Below, one piece after another: positions 1 through 5,754 of a DNA stretch of 6,331 bases. Origin of the DNA: an uncultured Clostridia bacterium (GTDB lineage Bacteria > Bacillota > Clostridia > Christensenellales > Aristaeellaceae); assembly GCA_934636425.1 (NCBI GenBank), contig CAKUAV010000165.1:1-6331 (forward strand), written 5' to 3'. The translations under genes were made by a program, and so were the position numbers. Under the pieces are notes generated by a model. That model had not been told where the DNA came from, searched no databases, and was given only the letters and a program-made list of their open reading frames with translations. The first letter of the stretch is position 1, and each line of letters starts with the position of its first letter.

Positions 1-1
1 T

Positions 2-232
2 CGCCCGGGTGTGGCCGGCGGCGCGGTGTCGCTGCCGCTGACTCCCGATCGTCCGGTTGTGGACGGCGGCGCGGTGTCGCTTCCGCTGACTCCCGATCGC
101 CCGGTGGTGGACGGCGGCGCGGTGTCGCTTCCGCTGACTCCCGATCGCCCGGTGGTGGACGGCGGCGCGGCGTCGCTGCCGCTGACTCCCGATCGCCCGG
201 TGGTGGACGGCGGCGCGGCGTCGCTGCCGCTT
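2..232 (+). repeat. 48-bp in-frame tandem repeat array
   Basis: Full units lie at 17-64, 65-112, 113-160 and 161-208. A partial unit precedes them (2-16) and another follows (209-232). Units 2 and 3 are identical in DNA. Unit 1 differs from unit 2 only at three synonymous third positions (CTG/CTT, CGT/CGC, GTT/GTG). Unit 4 differs from unit 2 by one Val-to-Ala change and one synonymous change. The period is 16 codons, so unit gain or loss keeps the frame. The array runs off the left edge, so its full copy number is unknown. Confidence 0.95.
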
Positions 233-964
233 GCGGACAACGCGCCTTCCGCGACGGACGGCGAGAGCGAGCCGGTCGAGAGCGCGGCGGCTGTGCCCAC
301 ATTTTCGAGCGAGCCGCGGGCGGCAAATGAAGCGGCCGAATCTGAAGCGCAGTCTCGGCAGGAAACCGCGCCGCACGCTGCCGGTCAGGCAGAAGCGCGC
401 GGCGATACCTCGCAAAGCGCTGATGAGCCGGTTCAGCCGAGCGCTGAGGTGCAACACAGCGCCGCCCCGCAGTCCGCCGGGCAGACTCGTGAGGGCGGCG
501 ATGCGCCTGAAAGCACAAATTCGGCGGAAGCCATAGACGGCGCGTCGCCCGATGCGTTCGATATGCCGGCGCGTGACGGCGCGCGCCCCGATGCATTCGA
601 TACGCCGGCGCGCCTGAACACCGGGAATGGCTGTGAAAACGGCTGTGCGGCCGCGGAGCTTGATGCGGACAGCGATCGGCCGTGGCCGGCCTGCATCGAG
701 CCGCTGAGAGGGCTGTTCAGAACGCGCGCCTCCTGCCGTCCGTTTGACGCGGAGGGCTTCGTGCTGATTAAAGCGCCGATTGCGCCCGAGACGGGGCTGG
801 ACCACTGCATCGCGGGGCTGTCCTGCGCGGGCGGCAGACCCGACCGCGTGCTGTACGGCATTCCGGCGCGCTATACGCCCGAGCCGCCGCCCGGCCTTGA
901 GGGCTATGCGTGGCGCGGCGCTGGGGAGAGCGGCTACTGGGTGATCGTCCGGCCTGTGTGCTGA
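2..964 (+). CDS. Repeat-bearing low-complexity protein, 5' end missing
   Basis: I do not recognise a named family. The frame is open from the first base, and the residues before the GTG at 11 (R-P-G-V-A) match the end of the repeat that follows, so the gene most likely begins upstream and the GTG is not its start. Visible order: about four and a half copies of a 16-residue unit (GGAVSLPLTPDRPVVD), then a long Ala/Glu/Ser/Gln-rich linker that is probably disordered, a 13-residue duplication (DGA-PDAFD-PAR), and a C-terminal segment of about 100 residues (nt 660-961). That segment is less biased and has a hydrophobic/aromatic ending with LYGIPARY, PEPPPGLEGY and GYWVIV. From memory this resembles a small C-terminal domain seen at the ends of uncharacterised clostridial proteins with long linkers; the domain assignment is tentative and no function follows. 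A hairpin terminator touches the stop codon. No signal or membrane segment lies in the visible part. Confidence 0.75.
   Translation, partial: RPGVAGGAVSLPLTPDRPVVDGGAVSLPLTPDRPVVDGGAVSLPLTPDRPVVDGGAASLPLTPDRPVVDGGAASLPLADNAPSATDGESEPVESAAAVPTFSSEPRAANEAAESEAQSRQETAPHAAGQAEARGDTSQSADEPVQPSAEVQHSAAPQSAGQTREGGDAPESTNSAEAIDGASPDAFDMPARDGARPDAFDTPARLNTGNGCENGCAAAELDADSDRPWPACIEPLRGLFRTRASCRPFDAEGFVLIKAPIAPETGLDHCIAGLSCAGGRPDRVLYGIPARYTPEPPPGLEGYAWRGAGESGYWVIVRPVC
536..613 (+). repeat. 39-bp tandem duplication within the linker
   Basis: Two adjacent 13-codon units, 536-574 and 575-613, encode DGASPDAFDMPAR and DGARPDAFDTPAR. They differ at two residues (S/R and M/T) and a few bases. This is a second, independent in-frame repeat of the same gene. 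Confidence 0.85.
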
Positions 965-990
965 AGGAGGGGGGAGAGCCCCTCCTTTTA
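964..990 (+). terminator. Rho-independent terminator of the repeat-protein gene
   Basis: A perfect 9-bp stem pairs 964-972 (AAGGAGGGG) with 979-987 (CCCCTCCTT) around a 6-nt loop, with a short T run at 986-989. It begins on the last base of the TGA stop. The T tract is short, so strength is uncertain. The 5' arm looks like a Shine-Dalgarno sequence, but no start codon sits at a suitable distance, and it is occluded in the hairpin. Confidence 0.7.
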
Positions 991-1062
991 ACGTTCGCCG
1001 TCTGGAACGAAATGCCATGCCGGCGCGTCAAAATTAAGAATAACACAAGGAGATTTTCGGTT

Positions 1063-1824
1063 ATGAAGAAAATGAAACAAAGGGGCGTGCGCGCGATGAT
1101 CGGTTTGTTGTGTGTGCTGGGCGGCCTTTCAATACTATATTATTTCGCGCTGGCACTGTATCTGGGCTTCAAGGTGGGCTTTGAGCTGTTCTGGCTGTGT
1201 CTGGGCGCTGTGTGTCTGGGCGCGGCGTTCGCTCTGAGCCGGCTGAGTCCGCCGGCGGCGCGCGGCGTGTCGATTGCGTTGGGCGCGCTCATGGCGGCGG
1301 CGCTGATCGTTGTGATTGGCGTGGAGAGCCGAATTGTTTCGGGCAGCCTTGCCGCGCCCGAGCCGAACGCGGATTACGTCGTCGTGCTGGGGGCGCGCGT
1401 CAAAGACAGCGGCCCCTCGCGGCTGCTGAACGAGCGCATCGACAAGGCGGCGGAATACCTTAAGAACAACGAGAACACCGTCGCGATACTCTGCGGCGGG
1501 CAGGGGCATGACGAGCCGATGACCGAGGCGCAGGCCATGTACAATGCGCTCATTGCGCGCGGCATTGCGCCGGAGCGGCTGCTGATCGAGGACAAATCGA
1601 CCAACACGGCCGAAAACCTCAAAAACGCCGCGGCCATGATGACCTCGAAGGACGCGTCGGTCGTCGTGACAACGACCGGCTATCATATGTACCGCGCCCT
1701 GGCCGTCGCGCGGGAAACGGGGCTGACGCGCGTCAGCGGCAATTCGTCGCCGTGCGCGCGCCTGACGCTGGTCAATTACTATGTGCGCGAGTTTTTCGCC
1801 GTGGCGCGCGACTGGATACTGTGA
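1063..1824 (+). CDS. YdcF/DUF218-family membrane protein
   Basis: A 253-residue protein of the YdcF/SanA/ElyC (DUF218) superfamily. Three hydrophobic helices occupy about residues 12-34, 38-58 and 69-88. They are followed by the DUF218 core from about 103: YVVVLGARV (105-113), a run with R120, N123 and R125 that fits the family's Arg/Asn/Arg signature after the first strand, CGGQGHDEP (144-152), TEA (154-156), a STNTAENLKNA stretch (179-189) and the VVTTTGYHMYRA strand-loop (201-212). These are hallmark positions of the family. Members act at or near the envelope and some affect cell-wall or surface-polysaccharide metabolism, but the reaction is unclear, so no substrate is proposed. The ATG at 1063 is chosen because AAGGAG (1047-1052) lies 10 nt upstream; an in-frame GTG/ATG further 5' would run into the previous gene's terminator. 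It probably forms an operon with the phosphatase 13 nt downstream. I see no convincing promoter in 991-1046. Confidence 0.88.
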   Translation: MKKMKQRGVRAMIGLLCVLGGLSILYYFALALYLGFKVGFELFWLCLGAVCLGAAFALSRLSPPAARGVSIALGALMAAALIVVIGVESRIVSGSLAAPEPNADYVVVLGARVKDSGPSRLLNERIDKAAEYLKNNENTVAILCGGQGHDEPMTEAQAMYNALIARGIAPERLLIEDKSTNTAENLKNAAAMMTSKDASVVVTTTGYHMYRALAVARETGLTRVSGNSSPCARLTLVNYYVREFFAVARDWIL

Positions 1825-1837
1825 GGAGGAACAAAGG

Positions 1838-2608
1838 ATGAACGACTGGACGGACAGACTGAACGCGGCCATGGAGGCGGCGCGCCATGCGGGCGCAATG
1901 CTGCGCGGCAGGCGGGATTTTCACATTGAAAACAAATCGGCCAAGGATTTCGTGACCGACGCCGACCGCGCTTCGGAGCAGATGATCATCGCCGAGCTGA
2001 GCGCGCGCTATCCCGAGGACGGCTTTTACGGCGAGGAGGGCGGCGTGCGGAAAAAGAGCGAGGGCATGTGGGTGATCGATCCGATCGACGGCACGACCAA
2101 CTTCATAAAGAACATTCCGCTTTACACCATATCGATCGCCTATCTGCGCGCGGGCGATGTGGTCGCGGGCGCGGTGTACGCCCCGGCGCTGGACGAGATG
2201 TTTTCAGCAGTGAAGGGCGGCGGCGCGTTCCTGAACGGAAAGCCAATCCATGTGTCCGATGCGGCCGATCCCGGCAGCGCCGTTGTGGCCATGAGCTTTG
2301 CCGCGCGCGTGCCGGACGCGTCGAAAAAGCTCATGGGGCTGCTGGCCGAAATATTGCCCGAGGTCAACGATTTCCGGCGCATGGGCTCGGCGGCGTTCGA
2401 TCTGTGCTGCGTGGCCTGCGGCCGCGTGGACGCGTATTTCGAGCCGTGCCTGAATCTCTACGACATTGCGGCCGGCACGCTGATTGTCCGCGAGGCGGGC
2501 GGATGCGTCGGCGGCTGGCAGGACGAGGACTGCCTGATCACCGGCAATGTGGTCGCAGCGCCGCCTCAGCTCTACGGCTTTTTCCACGACCGGCTGCGTC
2601 TCGGATGA
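1838..2608 (+). CDS. Inositol monophosphatase-family phosphatase
   Basis: A 256-residue protein, the usual length for the Mg2+-dependent, lithium-sensitive phosphatase superfamily (inositol monophosphatase, and relatives acting on fructose-1,6-bisphosphate or 3'-phosphoadenosine 5'-phosphate). Metal-site motifs are complete: GEE at 65-67, DPIDGTTNF at 81-89 (metal-binding D81 and D84) and the second signature around D209 (YDIAAG, 208-213) leading to REAGG at 218-222. The residue before D209 is Tyr, where the family most often has Trp; this is a mild substitution. It is cytoplasmic, with no signal peptide. The ATG at 1838 is chosen because AGGAGG (1824-1829) overlaps the upstream stop codon and sits 8 nt from the start. 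Position after the YdcF-family gene implies co-transcription. Exact substrate cannot be read from the sequence; a general sugar- or inositol-phosphate phosphatase is the safe call. Confidence 0.95.
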   Translation: MNDWTDRLNAAMEAARHAGAMLRGRRDFHIENKSAKDFVTDADRASEQMIIAELSARYPEDGFYGEEGGVRKKSEGMWVIDPIDGTTNFIKNIPLYTISIAYLRAGDVVAGAVYAPALDEMFSAVKGGGAFLNGKPIHVSDAADPGSAVVAMSFAARVPDASKKLMGLLAEILPEVNDFRRMGSAAFDLCCVACGRVDAYFEPCLNLYDIAAGTLIVREAGGCVGGWQDEDCLITGNVVAAPPQLYGFFHDRLRLG

Positions 2609-2659
2609 GCGGCTGCGCGGCGCATTTTGAGTGCGTCTGAACACAGTCCGCAATGCGGC

Positions 2660-2677
2660 GGCGCTTCGGCGCTTTCT
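2660..2677 (+). terminator. Weak UUCG-loop hairpin after the phosphatase gene
   Basis: GCGC (2661-2664) and GCGC (2669-2672) pair around a TTCG tetraloop, extendable by one G-T pair, and are followed by TTTCT. The stem is short, but UUCG loops are unusually stable. It is the only hairpin-plus-T candidate between the phosphatase stop and the next promoter. Confidence 0.35.
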
Positions 2678-2711
2678 CAAGCCGGAAAGCATCGATTGAA
2701 CGCTGATAAAT

Positions 2712-2723
2712 TCAGAATTCTGA
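2712..2723. other. 12-bp perfect palindrome in the intergenic region
   Basis: TCAGAATTCTGA reads identically on both strands. It lies about 95 bp upstream of the TSCPD-gene promoter. It could be a regulator site or chance; nothing else supports a role. Confidence 0.3.
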
Positions 2724-2802
2724 GCTCTATTTATGCAATGCGGGCGCGTCTGTGAAAAAATCCACAGAAAAGAGCGCTGCGGCTCTCGCGCAGAACGGGC
2801 GG

Positions 2803-2816
2803 GCAAAACGTTTTGC
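2803..2816. promoter_or_regulatory. Operator-like palindrome abutting the -35 box
   Basis: GCAAAACGTTTTGC is a perfect 14-bp palindrome with a central CG. It ends on the base before the -35 hexamer of the TSCPD-gene promoter. A half-site copy of its core, AAAACGT, recurs at 2831-2837 inside the promoter spacer, 26 bp from the first (2805-2811). The symmetric AAAACGTTTT core with central CpG is the style of LacI/PurR/CcpA-family operators; which regulator binds is not visible. Confidence 0.5.
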
Positions 2817-2845
2817 TTGCCGTCTGCGCGAAAACGTGCTATAAT
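2817..2845 (+). promoter_or_regulatory. Sigma-A promoter with extended -10 for the TSCPD gene
   Basis: A -35 of TTGCCG (2817-2822, 4 of 6 to consensus), a 17-bp spacer and a perfect TATAAT (2840-2845) preceded by TG at 2837-2838, the extended -10 signature. Transcription should start near 2852, leaving a leader of roughly 25 nt. Confidence 0.85.
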
Positions 2846-2876
2846 GGGCGCAATGACACGACGGGAGGATACAGCA

Positions 2877-3137
2877 ATGTACGTTTATCGCACGAAGGGC
2901 ACCTGCTCTCAGGCCATTGAGATCGAGATGGATGGCCGCATCATCAAGTCCGTTCACTTCATCAGCGGCTGCACAGGCAACACGCAGGGCGTGGCGCGGC
3001 TGGCGGCCGGCATGGACATCGACGAGGCCATATCGCGCCTCAAGGGCATACAGTGCCGCAACGGCACGTCCTGTCCCGATCAGCTGGCGCGCGCGCTCAT
3101 GCAGATCAAGGACGGCACGGCGACGGTCGCCCAGTAA
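2877..3137 (+). CDS. TSCPD domain protein (TIGR03905-type, stand-alone)
   Basis: An 86-residue cytoplasmic protein that is essentially one TSCPD domain. The name-giving motif is present as TSCPDQLA (64-71). Cysteines at 10, 32, 60 and 66 fall at conserved-looking positions (GTC, SGCTGN at 30-35, GIQC, TSCPD), suggesting a metal or redox site; that is inference. Related domains occur at the C-terminus of class II ribonucleotide reductases, and the short free-standing form is common in Firmicutes, but its function is not established. The ATG at 2877 is chosen because GGGAGG (2863-2868) lies 8 nt upstream; the in-frame ATGs at 2844 and 2853 fall on the -10 element or ahead of the ribosome binding site. 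Monocistronic: its own promoter sits just upstream and a strong terminator begins 7 nt after the stop. Confidence 0.92.
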   Translation: MYVYRTKGTCSQAIEIEMDGRIIKSVHFISGCTGNTQGVARLAAGMDIDEAISRLKGIQCRNGTSCPDQLARALMQIKDGTATVAQ

Positions 3138-3144
3138 ATCGATC

Positions 3145-3191
3145 GAGGCGCTCATCTTCCGCACAGGCGGAGGACGGGCGCTTCTTTTTTT
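3145..3191 (+). terminator. Strong Rho-independent terminator of the TSCPD gene
   Basis: A long hairpin pairs 3145-3162 with 3167-3184 around an ACAG loop: 17 pairs, a few of them G-T, with a single A/C mismatch at 3154/3175. Seven T residues (3185-3191) follow directly. Confidence 0.92.
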
Positions 3192-3278
3192 GCTCGCCTG
3201 CGCATAAATATACGCCATTGCAGTCAAAAGTCCAATCACACTGCATCAAAATGCAATGCGGAATTAAGAAAAGCGTGC

Positions 3279-3307
3279 TTGAGCGGCCGCGCGCGGCGTG
3301 ATAAGCT
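3279..3307 (+). promoter_or_regulatory. Candidate promoter of the EamA transporter gene
   Basis: TTGAGC (3279-3284), a 17-bp spacer ending in TGA (3299-3301) and TAAGCT (3302-3307). The -10 is weak on its own (3 of 6), but the TG at the extended position and exact agreement of layout with the promoter at 4381 support it. The leader to the start codon would be about 125 nt. Between the terminator and this site (3192-3278) I see only short inverted repeats (TGCAT/ATGCA at 3242-3255). Confidence 0.5.
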
Positions 3308-3401
3308 GGAGCGTGTTTCGAAATTGTCCGCGCTCAGCAGCAGGGGATGCGAAGCTGTTTTGCCGCCGCAAAGCTGCGCTTTATCGCCCTGAGGCGGCGC
3401 G

Positions 3402-3422
3402 TTTTGAAATACAGTATCAAAA
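3402..3422. promoter_or_regulatory. Inverted repeat just upstream of the transporter ribosome binding site
   Basis: TTTTGA (3402-3407) and TCAAAA (3417-3422) are perfect inverted arms, with TAC/GTA (3410-3412 and 3414-3416) pairing inside after a 2-nt bulge. It ends 7 nt before the Shine-Dalgarno site, so it could be an operator or a leader hairpin that affects initiation. No regulator can be named. Confidence 0.3.
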
Positions 3423-3439
3423 GAGAACAGGTGAGGATT

Positions 3440-4339
3440 ATGAAGGCCGTAAAGCTCAAGAACAGTCTTTTGCTGGTGCTGGTCGCGCTGATCTGGGGCG
3501 TCGCGTTCGTGGCGCAGAGCGAGGGCGCGAAGGATGTCGGGCCGTACACGTTCAACGCCGTGCGCATGATCATCGGCGGCGTCGTGCTGCTGCCCGTGAT
3601 AAAAATCATGGACGCGTTCAGGGCGAAGGACGCGGACGCGCCGCGCGGGACGGGCGGAAAGGCGCTGTGGATCGGCGGCGCGTGCTGCGGCGCGATGCTG
3701 TTTCTGGCCAGCACGCTCCAGCAGGTGGGCATACTGTATACGACGGCGGGCAAGGCGGGGTTCATCACCGCGCTCTACATCGTGATTGTGCCGATCATCG
3801 GGCTGTTTTTCCGGCGCAGAACCGGCGCGGCGCTGTGGATCAGCGTGGCGCTGGCGGTCGTGGGCATGTACTTTCTGTGCATGACCGGCTCGCTGTCACT
3901 GGGGCGCGGCGAGGCGCTGTGCATGCTCTGCGCGGTCTTCTTCGCGGGGCATATCACAATCGTCGACCATTTTTCGCCGAATGTGGACGGCGTGAGGATG
4001 TCCTGCATACAGTTCTTCGTCTGCGGCGCGCTGAGCGCCGTGCTGATGTTCCTCTTCGAAAAGCCGGATATTCACGAGATCGTCTCGGCGTGGCTGCCGA
4101 TTCTCTACACCGGCGTGCTGAGCAGCGGCGTGGCCTACACGCTGCAGATCGTGGCGCAGAAAAACGTCAATCCGACCGTGGCGTCGCTGCTGATGAGCCT
4201 TGAATCGGTGTTCTCGGCGCTGGCGGGCTGGGCGATACTGGGGCAGGGGCTCAGCAGCCGCGAGCTGTTCGGCTGCGCGCTGCTGTTTGCGGCCATCATA
4301 CTGGCGCAGCTGCCCGTCGGAAAAAGGCAGCCGGCTTGA
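3440..4339 (+). CDS. EamA-family drug/metabolite transporter (DMT superfamily)
   Basis: A 299-residue integral membrane protein, the usual size for a two-repeat EamA permease. About ten hydrophobic helices are visible: roughly 8-25, 37-56, 74-92, 99-106 into 107-124, 128-147, 157-175, 186-206, 214-236, 247-266 and 275-292. Typical family stretches are LIWGVAFVAQ (17-26), YTTAGKAGFITALYIVIVPI (100-119) ending the first half, and PTVASLLMSLESVFSALAGW (245-264) in the second. Such proteins export or import small metabolites; the substrate cannot be inferred. The ATG at 3440 is chosen because AGGTGA (3429-3434), which pairs with the lower part of the anti-Shine-Dalgarno, lies 5 nt upstream, and the N-terminus is then family-like; the ATG at 3347 would add an unusual extension. 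It appears to be a single-gene unit: the next gene has its own promoter about 40 nt after the stop, although no convincing terminator separates them. Confidence 0.93.
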   Translation: MKAVKLKNSLLLVLVALIWGVAFVAQSEGAKDVGPYTFNAVRMIIGGVVLLPVIKIMDAFRAKDADAPRGTGGKALWIGGACCGAMLFLASTLQQVGILYTTAGKAGFITALYIVIVPIIGLFFRRRTGAALWISVALAVVGMYFLCMTGSLSLGRGEALCMLCAVFFAGHITIVDHFSPNVDGVRMSCIQFFVCGALSAVLMFLFEKPDIHEIVSAWLPILYTGVLSSGVAYTLQIVAQKNVNPTVASLLMSLESVFSALAGWAILGQGLSSRELFGCALLFAAIILAQLPVGKRQPA

Positions 4340-4380
4340 CGGGCAAGCGGCTTTTGCCGCGCAAAGCAACAGAAACTTGC

Positions 4381-4409
4381 TTGAACGGCGCTGTGAATCA
4401 TGATAAAGT
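4381..4409 (+). promoter_or_regulatory. Promoter of the HAD-RNase-inhibitor operon
   Basis: TTGAAC (4381-4386, 5 of 6), a 17-bp spacer ending in TGA (4401-4403, extended -10) and TAAAGT (4404-4409, 4 of 6). Transcription should begin near 4416, giving a leader of about 30 nt. Confidence 0.65.
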
Positions 4410-4446
4410 AGGGATGCTGGAGTTCAACACGAAGGGAAGCTGAGTT

Positions 4447-5268
4447 ATGGCGCTGTTTGACGGCATTGTCATCGTATCGGATCTGGACGGGACGTTTCTG
4501 GGAAAAAACAGCCGGATTGTGCCGGAAAATATGGAAAAAATTCGCTATTTTCAGCAAAACGGCGGGCGCTTTACCGTGGCGACAGGCCGTGAATATATTC
4601 TCATAGAGCGCGACATTCCCCAAATCGGCGAGATTTGCAATTTCCCCGCGATTGCCTGCAACGGCTCGTATATCATCGATCTCAAGACGCACGAAAAGCT
4701 GCGCGAGGTCTTTCTGGACGACCGCGCGCTCGATCGGACGATGCTCAAGATCGTCTCCACATTTCCGAATGTGGGCTTCCGCGTCAGCATGCGGGATGGC
4801 AACTACTACCTGCCGCATATGTATCCGGGCGCTGAGTGGATCAACGACTACGCGCCGGAGCGGCTGCGCGAGGTGCCCTTTGACAAAATGCCGCGCGGCG
4901 TGTGGTACAAGGTGGCCTTCGACGGCCCCGCGGATGAGATCGACGGCGCGGCGGAAATGCTCGGGCGGCTGGACGAGCGCTTCGTCTGCGTGCGCGCCTC
5001 GAAGAACATACTGGAGATCCAGCCTGCGCAGGGCACGAAGGGCGCGATGCTGGGCTATATGCGCGCGCTGATTGGAAACGGCACGCTCTGGGCGATCGGC
5101 GATTATGAAAACGACGTCGCCATGCTGAAGGCCGCCGACCGGCGCGCCGTGCCGCAGAACGGCCTGCCGGCGCTGAAGAATCTGCCCGGCGCCGTCGTGG
5201 TGTGCGATCACGACAGGGGCGCGATCGCGGGTCTGATCGACCATATCGAAAGCGAGATAAGGGCATGA
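4447..5268 (+). CDS. Cof-type HAD-IIB family phosphatase
   Basis: A 273-residue cytoplasmic hydrolase of the haloacid dehalogenase superfamily, subclass IIB (Cof/YidA/YbiV-like), which typically dephosphorylates sugar phosphates, nucleotides or cofactors. All four HAD motifs are present: DLDGT at 12-16 (nucleophile D12, acid/base D14), ATGRE at 45-49 (T46), K198 in GTKGAML and GDYEND at 218-223 (Mg2+-binding D219 and D223). Residues about 80-190 form the C2 cap, and ACNGSYI (70-76) is the usual stretch leading into it. Length is normal. The ATG at 4447 is preceded by a modest AAGGGA (4432-4437) 9 nt upstream. Its TGA stop overlaps the start codon of the RNase gene, so it is translationally coupled to the toxin. 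HAD enzymes are very diverse, so a link to RNA degradation (for example recycling of released nucleotides) is only a possibility raised by context. Confidence 0.94.
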   Translation: MALFDGIVIVSDLDGTFLGKNSRIVPENMEKIRYFQQNGGRFTVATGREYILIERDIPQIGEICNFPAIACNGSYIIDLKTHEKLREVFLDDRALDRTMLKIVSTFPNVGFRVSMRDGNYYLPHMYPGAEWINDYAPERLREVPFDKMPRGVWYKVAFDGPADEIDGAAEMLGRLDERFVCVRASKNILEIQPAQGTKGAMLGYMRALIGNGTLWAIGDYENDVAMLKAADRRAVPQNGLPALKNLPGAVVVCDHDRGAIAGLIDHIESEIRA

Positions 5269-5741
5269 GGGCCGAACTGAAGCGGCGCCTTTACGCGCTG
5301 GCGCTGATTTTTGCGCTGCTCATTTCGCTTGCGGGCTGCGCGGCGCTGGGCGATCTGAATGATCTCAGCGCGCTCCTGCCTGCGCCAGGCGAATCGGCGG
5401 CTGTATCCGAGCGCGACGCGGCGTATACCTCGAAGGACGACGTGAGCGCGTATCTGCTTTTGTACGGCGCGCTGCCCCCAAACTACATCACAAAGGCGGA
5501 AGCCCGCGCGCTGGGCTGGCCGGGCGGCGATTTGTGGGCGTACGCCGAGGGCATGAGCATTGGCGGCGATCGATTCGGCAACCGCGAGGGTCTGCTGCCC
5601 GAGGACGACGTGTATTACGAGTGCGATATCGACTATCACGGCGGCGCGCGCGGGGCGAAGCGGCTGATTTACTGTCAGGACATCGAGCATATCTACTACA
5701 CGAGCGACCACTACGCGAGCTTTGAGACGGTTTATCCGTAA
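5265..5741 (+). CDS. Barnase-family ribonuclease, predicted lipoprotein
   Basis: A 158-residue protein. Residues 1-25 form a lipoprotein signal: basic MRAELKRR, hydrophobic core 10-22, lipobox LAGC with the acceptor at C25. A spacer of about 30 residues precedes a barnase-type guanyl-specific RNase domain (about 55-158, near the 110 residues of barnase). Alignment by eye to Bacillus barnase finds every key residue: K77 (barnase K27) in NYITKAEA, GGDRF-NREG-LP (100-112), general base E119 (E73), R129 (R83), R133 (R87) and general acid H149 (H102) in SDHY. So it should be active and tethered outside the membrane. The domain has two cysteines, C120 and C137. The ATG (5265) overlaps the HAD stop as ATGA. 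The only purine run upstream, AAGGG at 5259-5263, lies 1 nt away, too close to act as a normal ribosome binding site. The barstar gene follows after 13 nt. Confidence 0.95.
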   Translation: MRAELKRRLYALALIFALLISLAGCAALGDLNDLSALLPAPGESAAVSERDAAYTSKDDVSAYLLLYGALPPNYITKAEARALGWPGGDLWAYAEGMSIGGDRFGNREGLLPEDDVYYECDIDYHGGARGAKRLIYCQDIEHIYYTSDHYASFETVYP

Positions 5742-5746
5742 GGAGG
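5740..5746 (+). promoter_or_regulatory. Near-perfect ribosome binding site of the barstar gene
   Basis: AAGGAGG overlaps the RNase stop codon (TAA, 5739-5741) and lies 8 nt from the barstar ATG. It is the best Shine-Dalgarno site in the operon and fixes the start at 5755 rather than the in-frame ATG at 5722, which lies inside the RNase gene. It contrasts with the RNase gene, which has no properly spaced site. Confidence 0.85.
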
Positions 5747-5754
5747 GCGGCGAC

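Noticed and set aside
2..232. CRISPR-like array
   Set aside because: Repeats are directly adjacent with no spacers, are in frame and encode a repeated peptide.
1135..1872. 245-codon minus-strand frame over the YdcF-family gene
   Set aside because: Mirror frame of a well-supported gene, with a His/Arg-rich translation lacking family features; it starts and ends without regulatory signals.
2749..2768. TCTGTG/CACAGA hairpin and possible DnaA box
   Set aside because: A 6-bp stem with an A-rich loop and no T tract. AATCCACAG matches the DnaA box only partly, and there is no cluster of such boxes.
3192..3278. Riboswitch or small RNA between the TSCPD gene and the transporter
   Set aside because: Only short inverted repeats (TGCAT/ATGCA, CATTGCA/TGCAATG) are visible and no known aptamer core was recognised.
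3347..3439. N-terminal extension of the transporter from the ATG at 3347
   Set aside because: It would add 31 basic and mixed residues before a standard EamA N-terminus, while AGGTGA at 3429-3434 serves the ATG at 3440.
4312..4360. Terminator after the transporter gene
   Set aside because: GCGGC-TTTT-GCCGC (4347-4360) and a GCCCGTC/GACGGGC pairing exist, but the stem is short or the loop long and there is no T run, so I do not call termination here.
4135..5244. 369-codon open frame on the minus strand
   Set aside because: It lies antisense to the end of the transporter and nearly all of the HAD gene, crosses their intergenic region and promoter, and its Arg/His/Ala-rich translation has no recognisable domain. 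GC-rich codon use on the + strand keeps this frame open.
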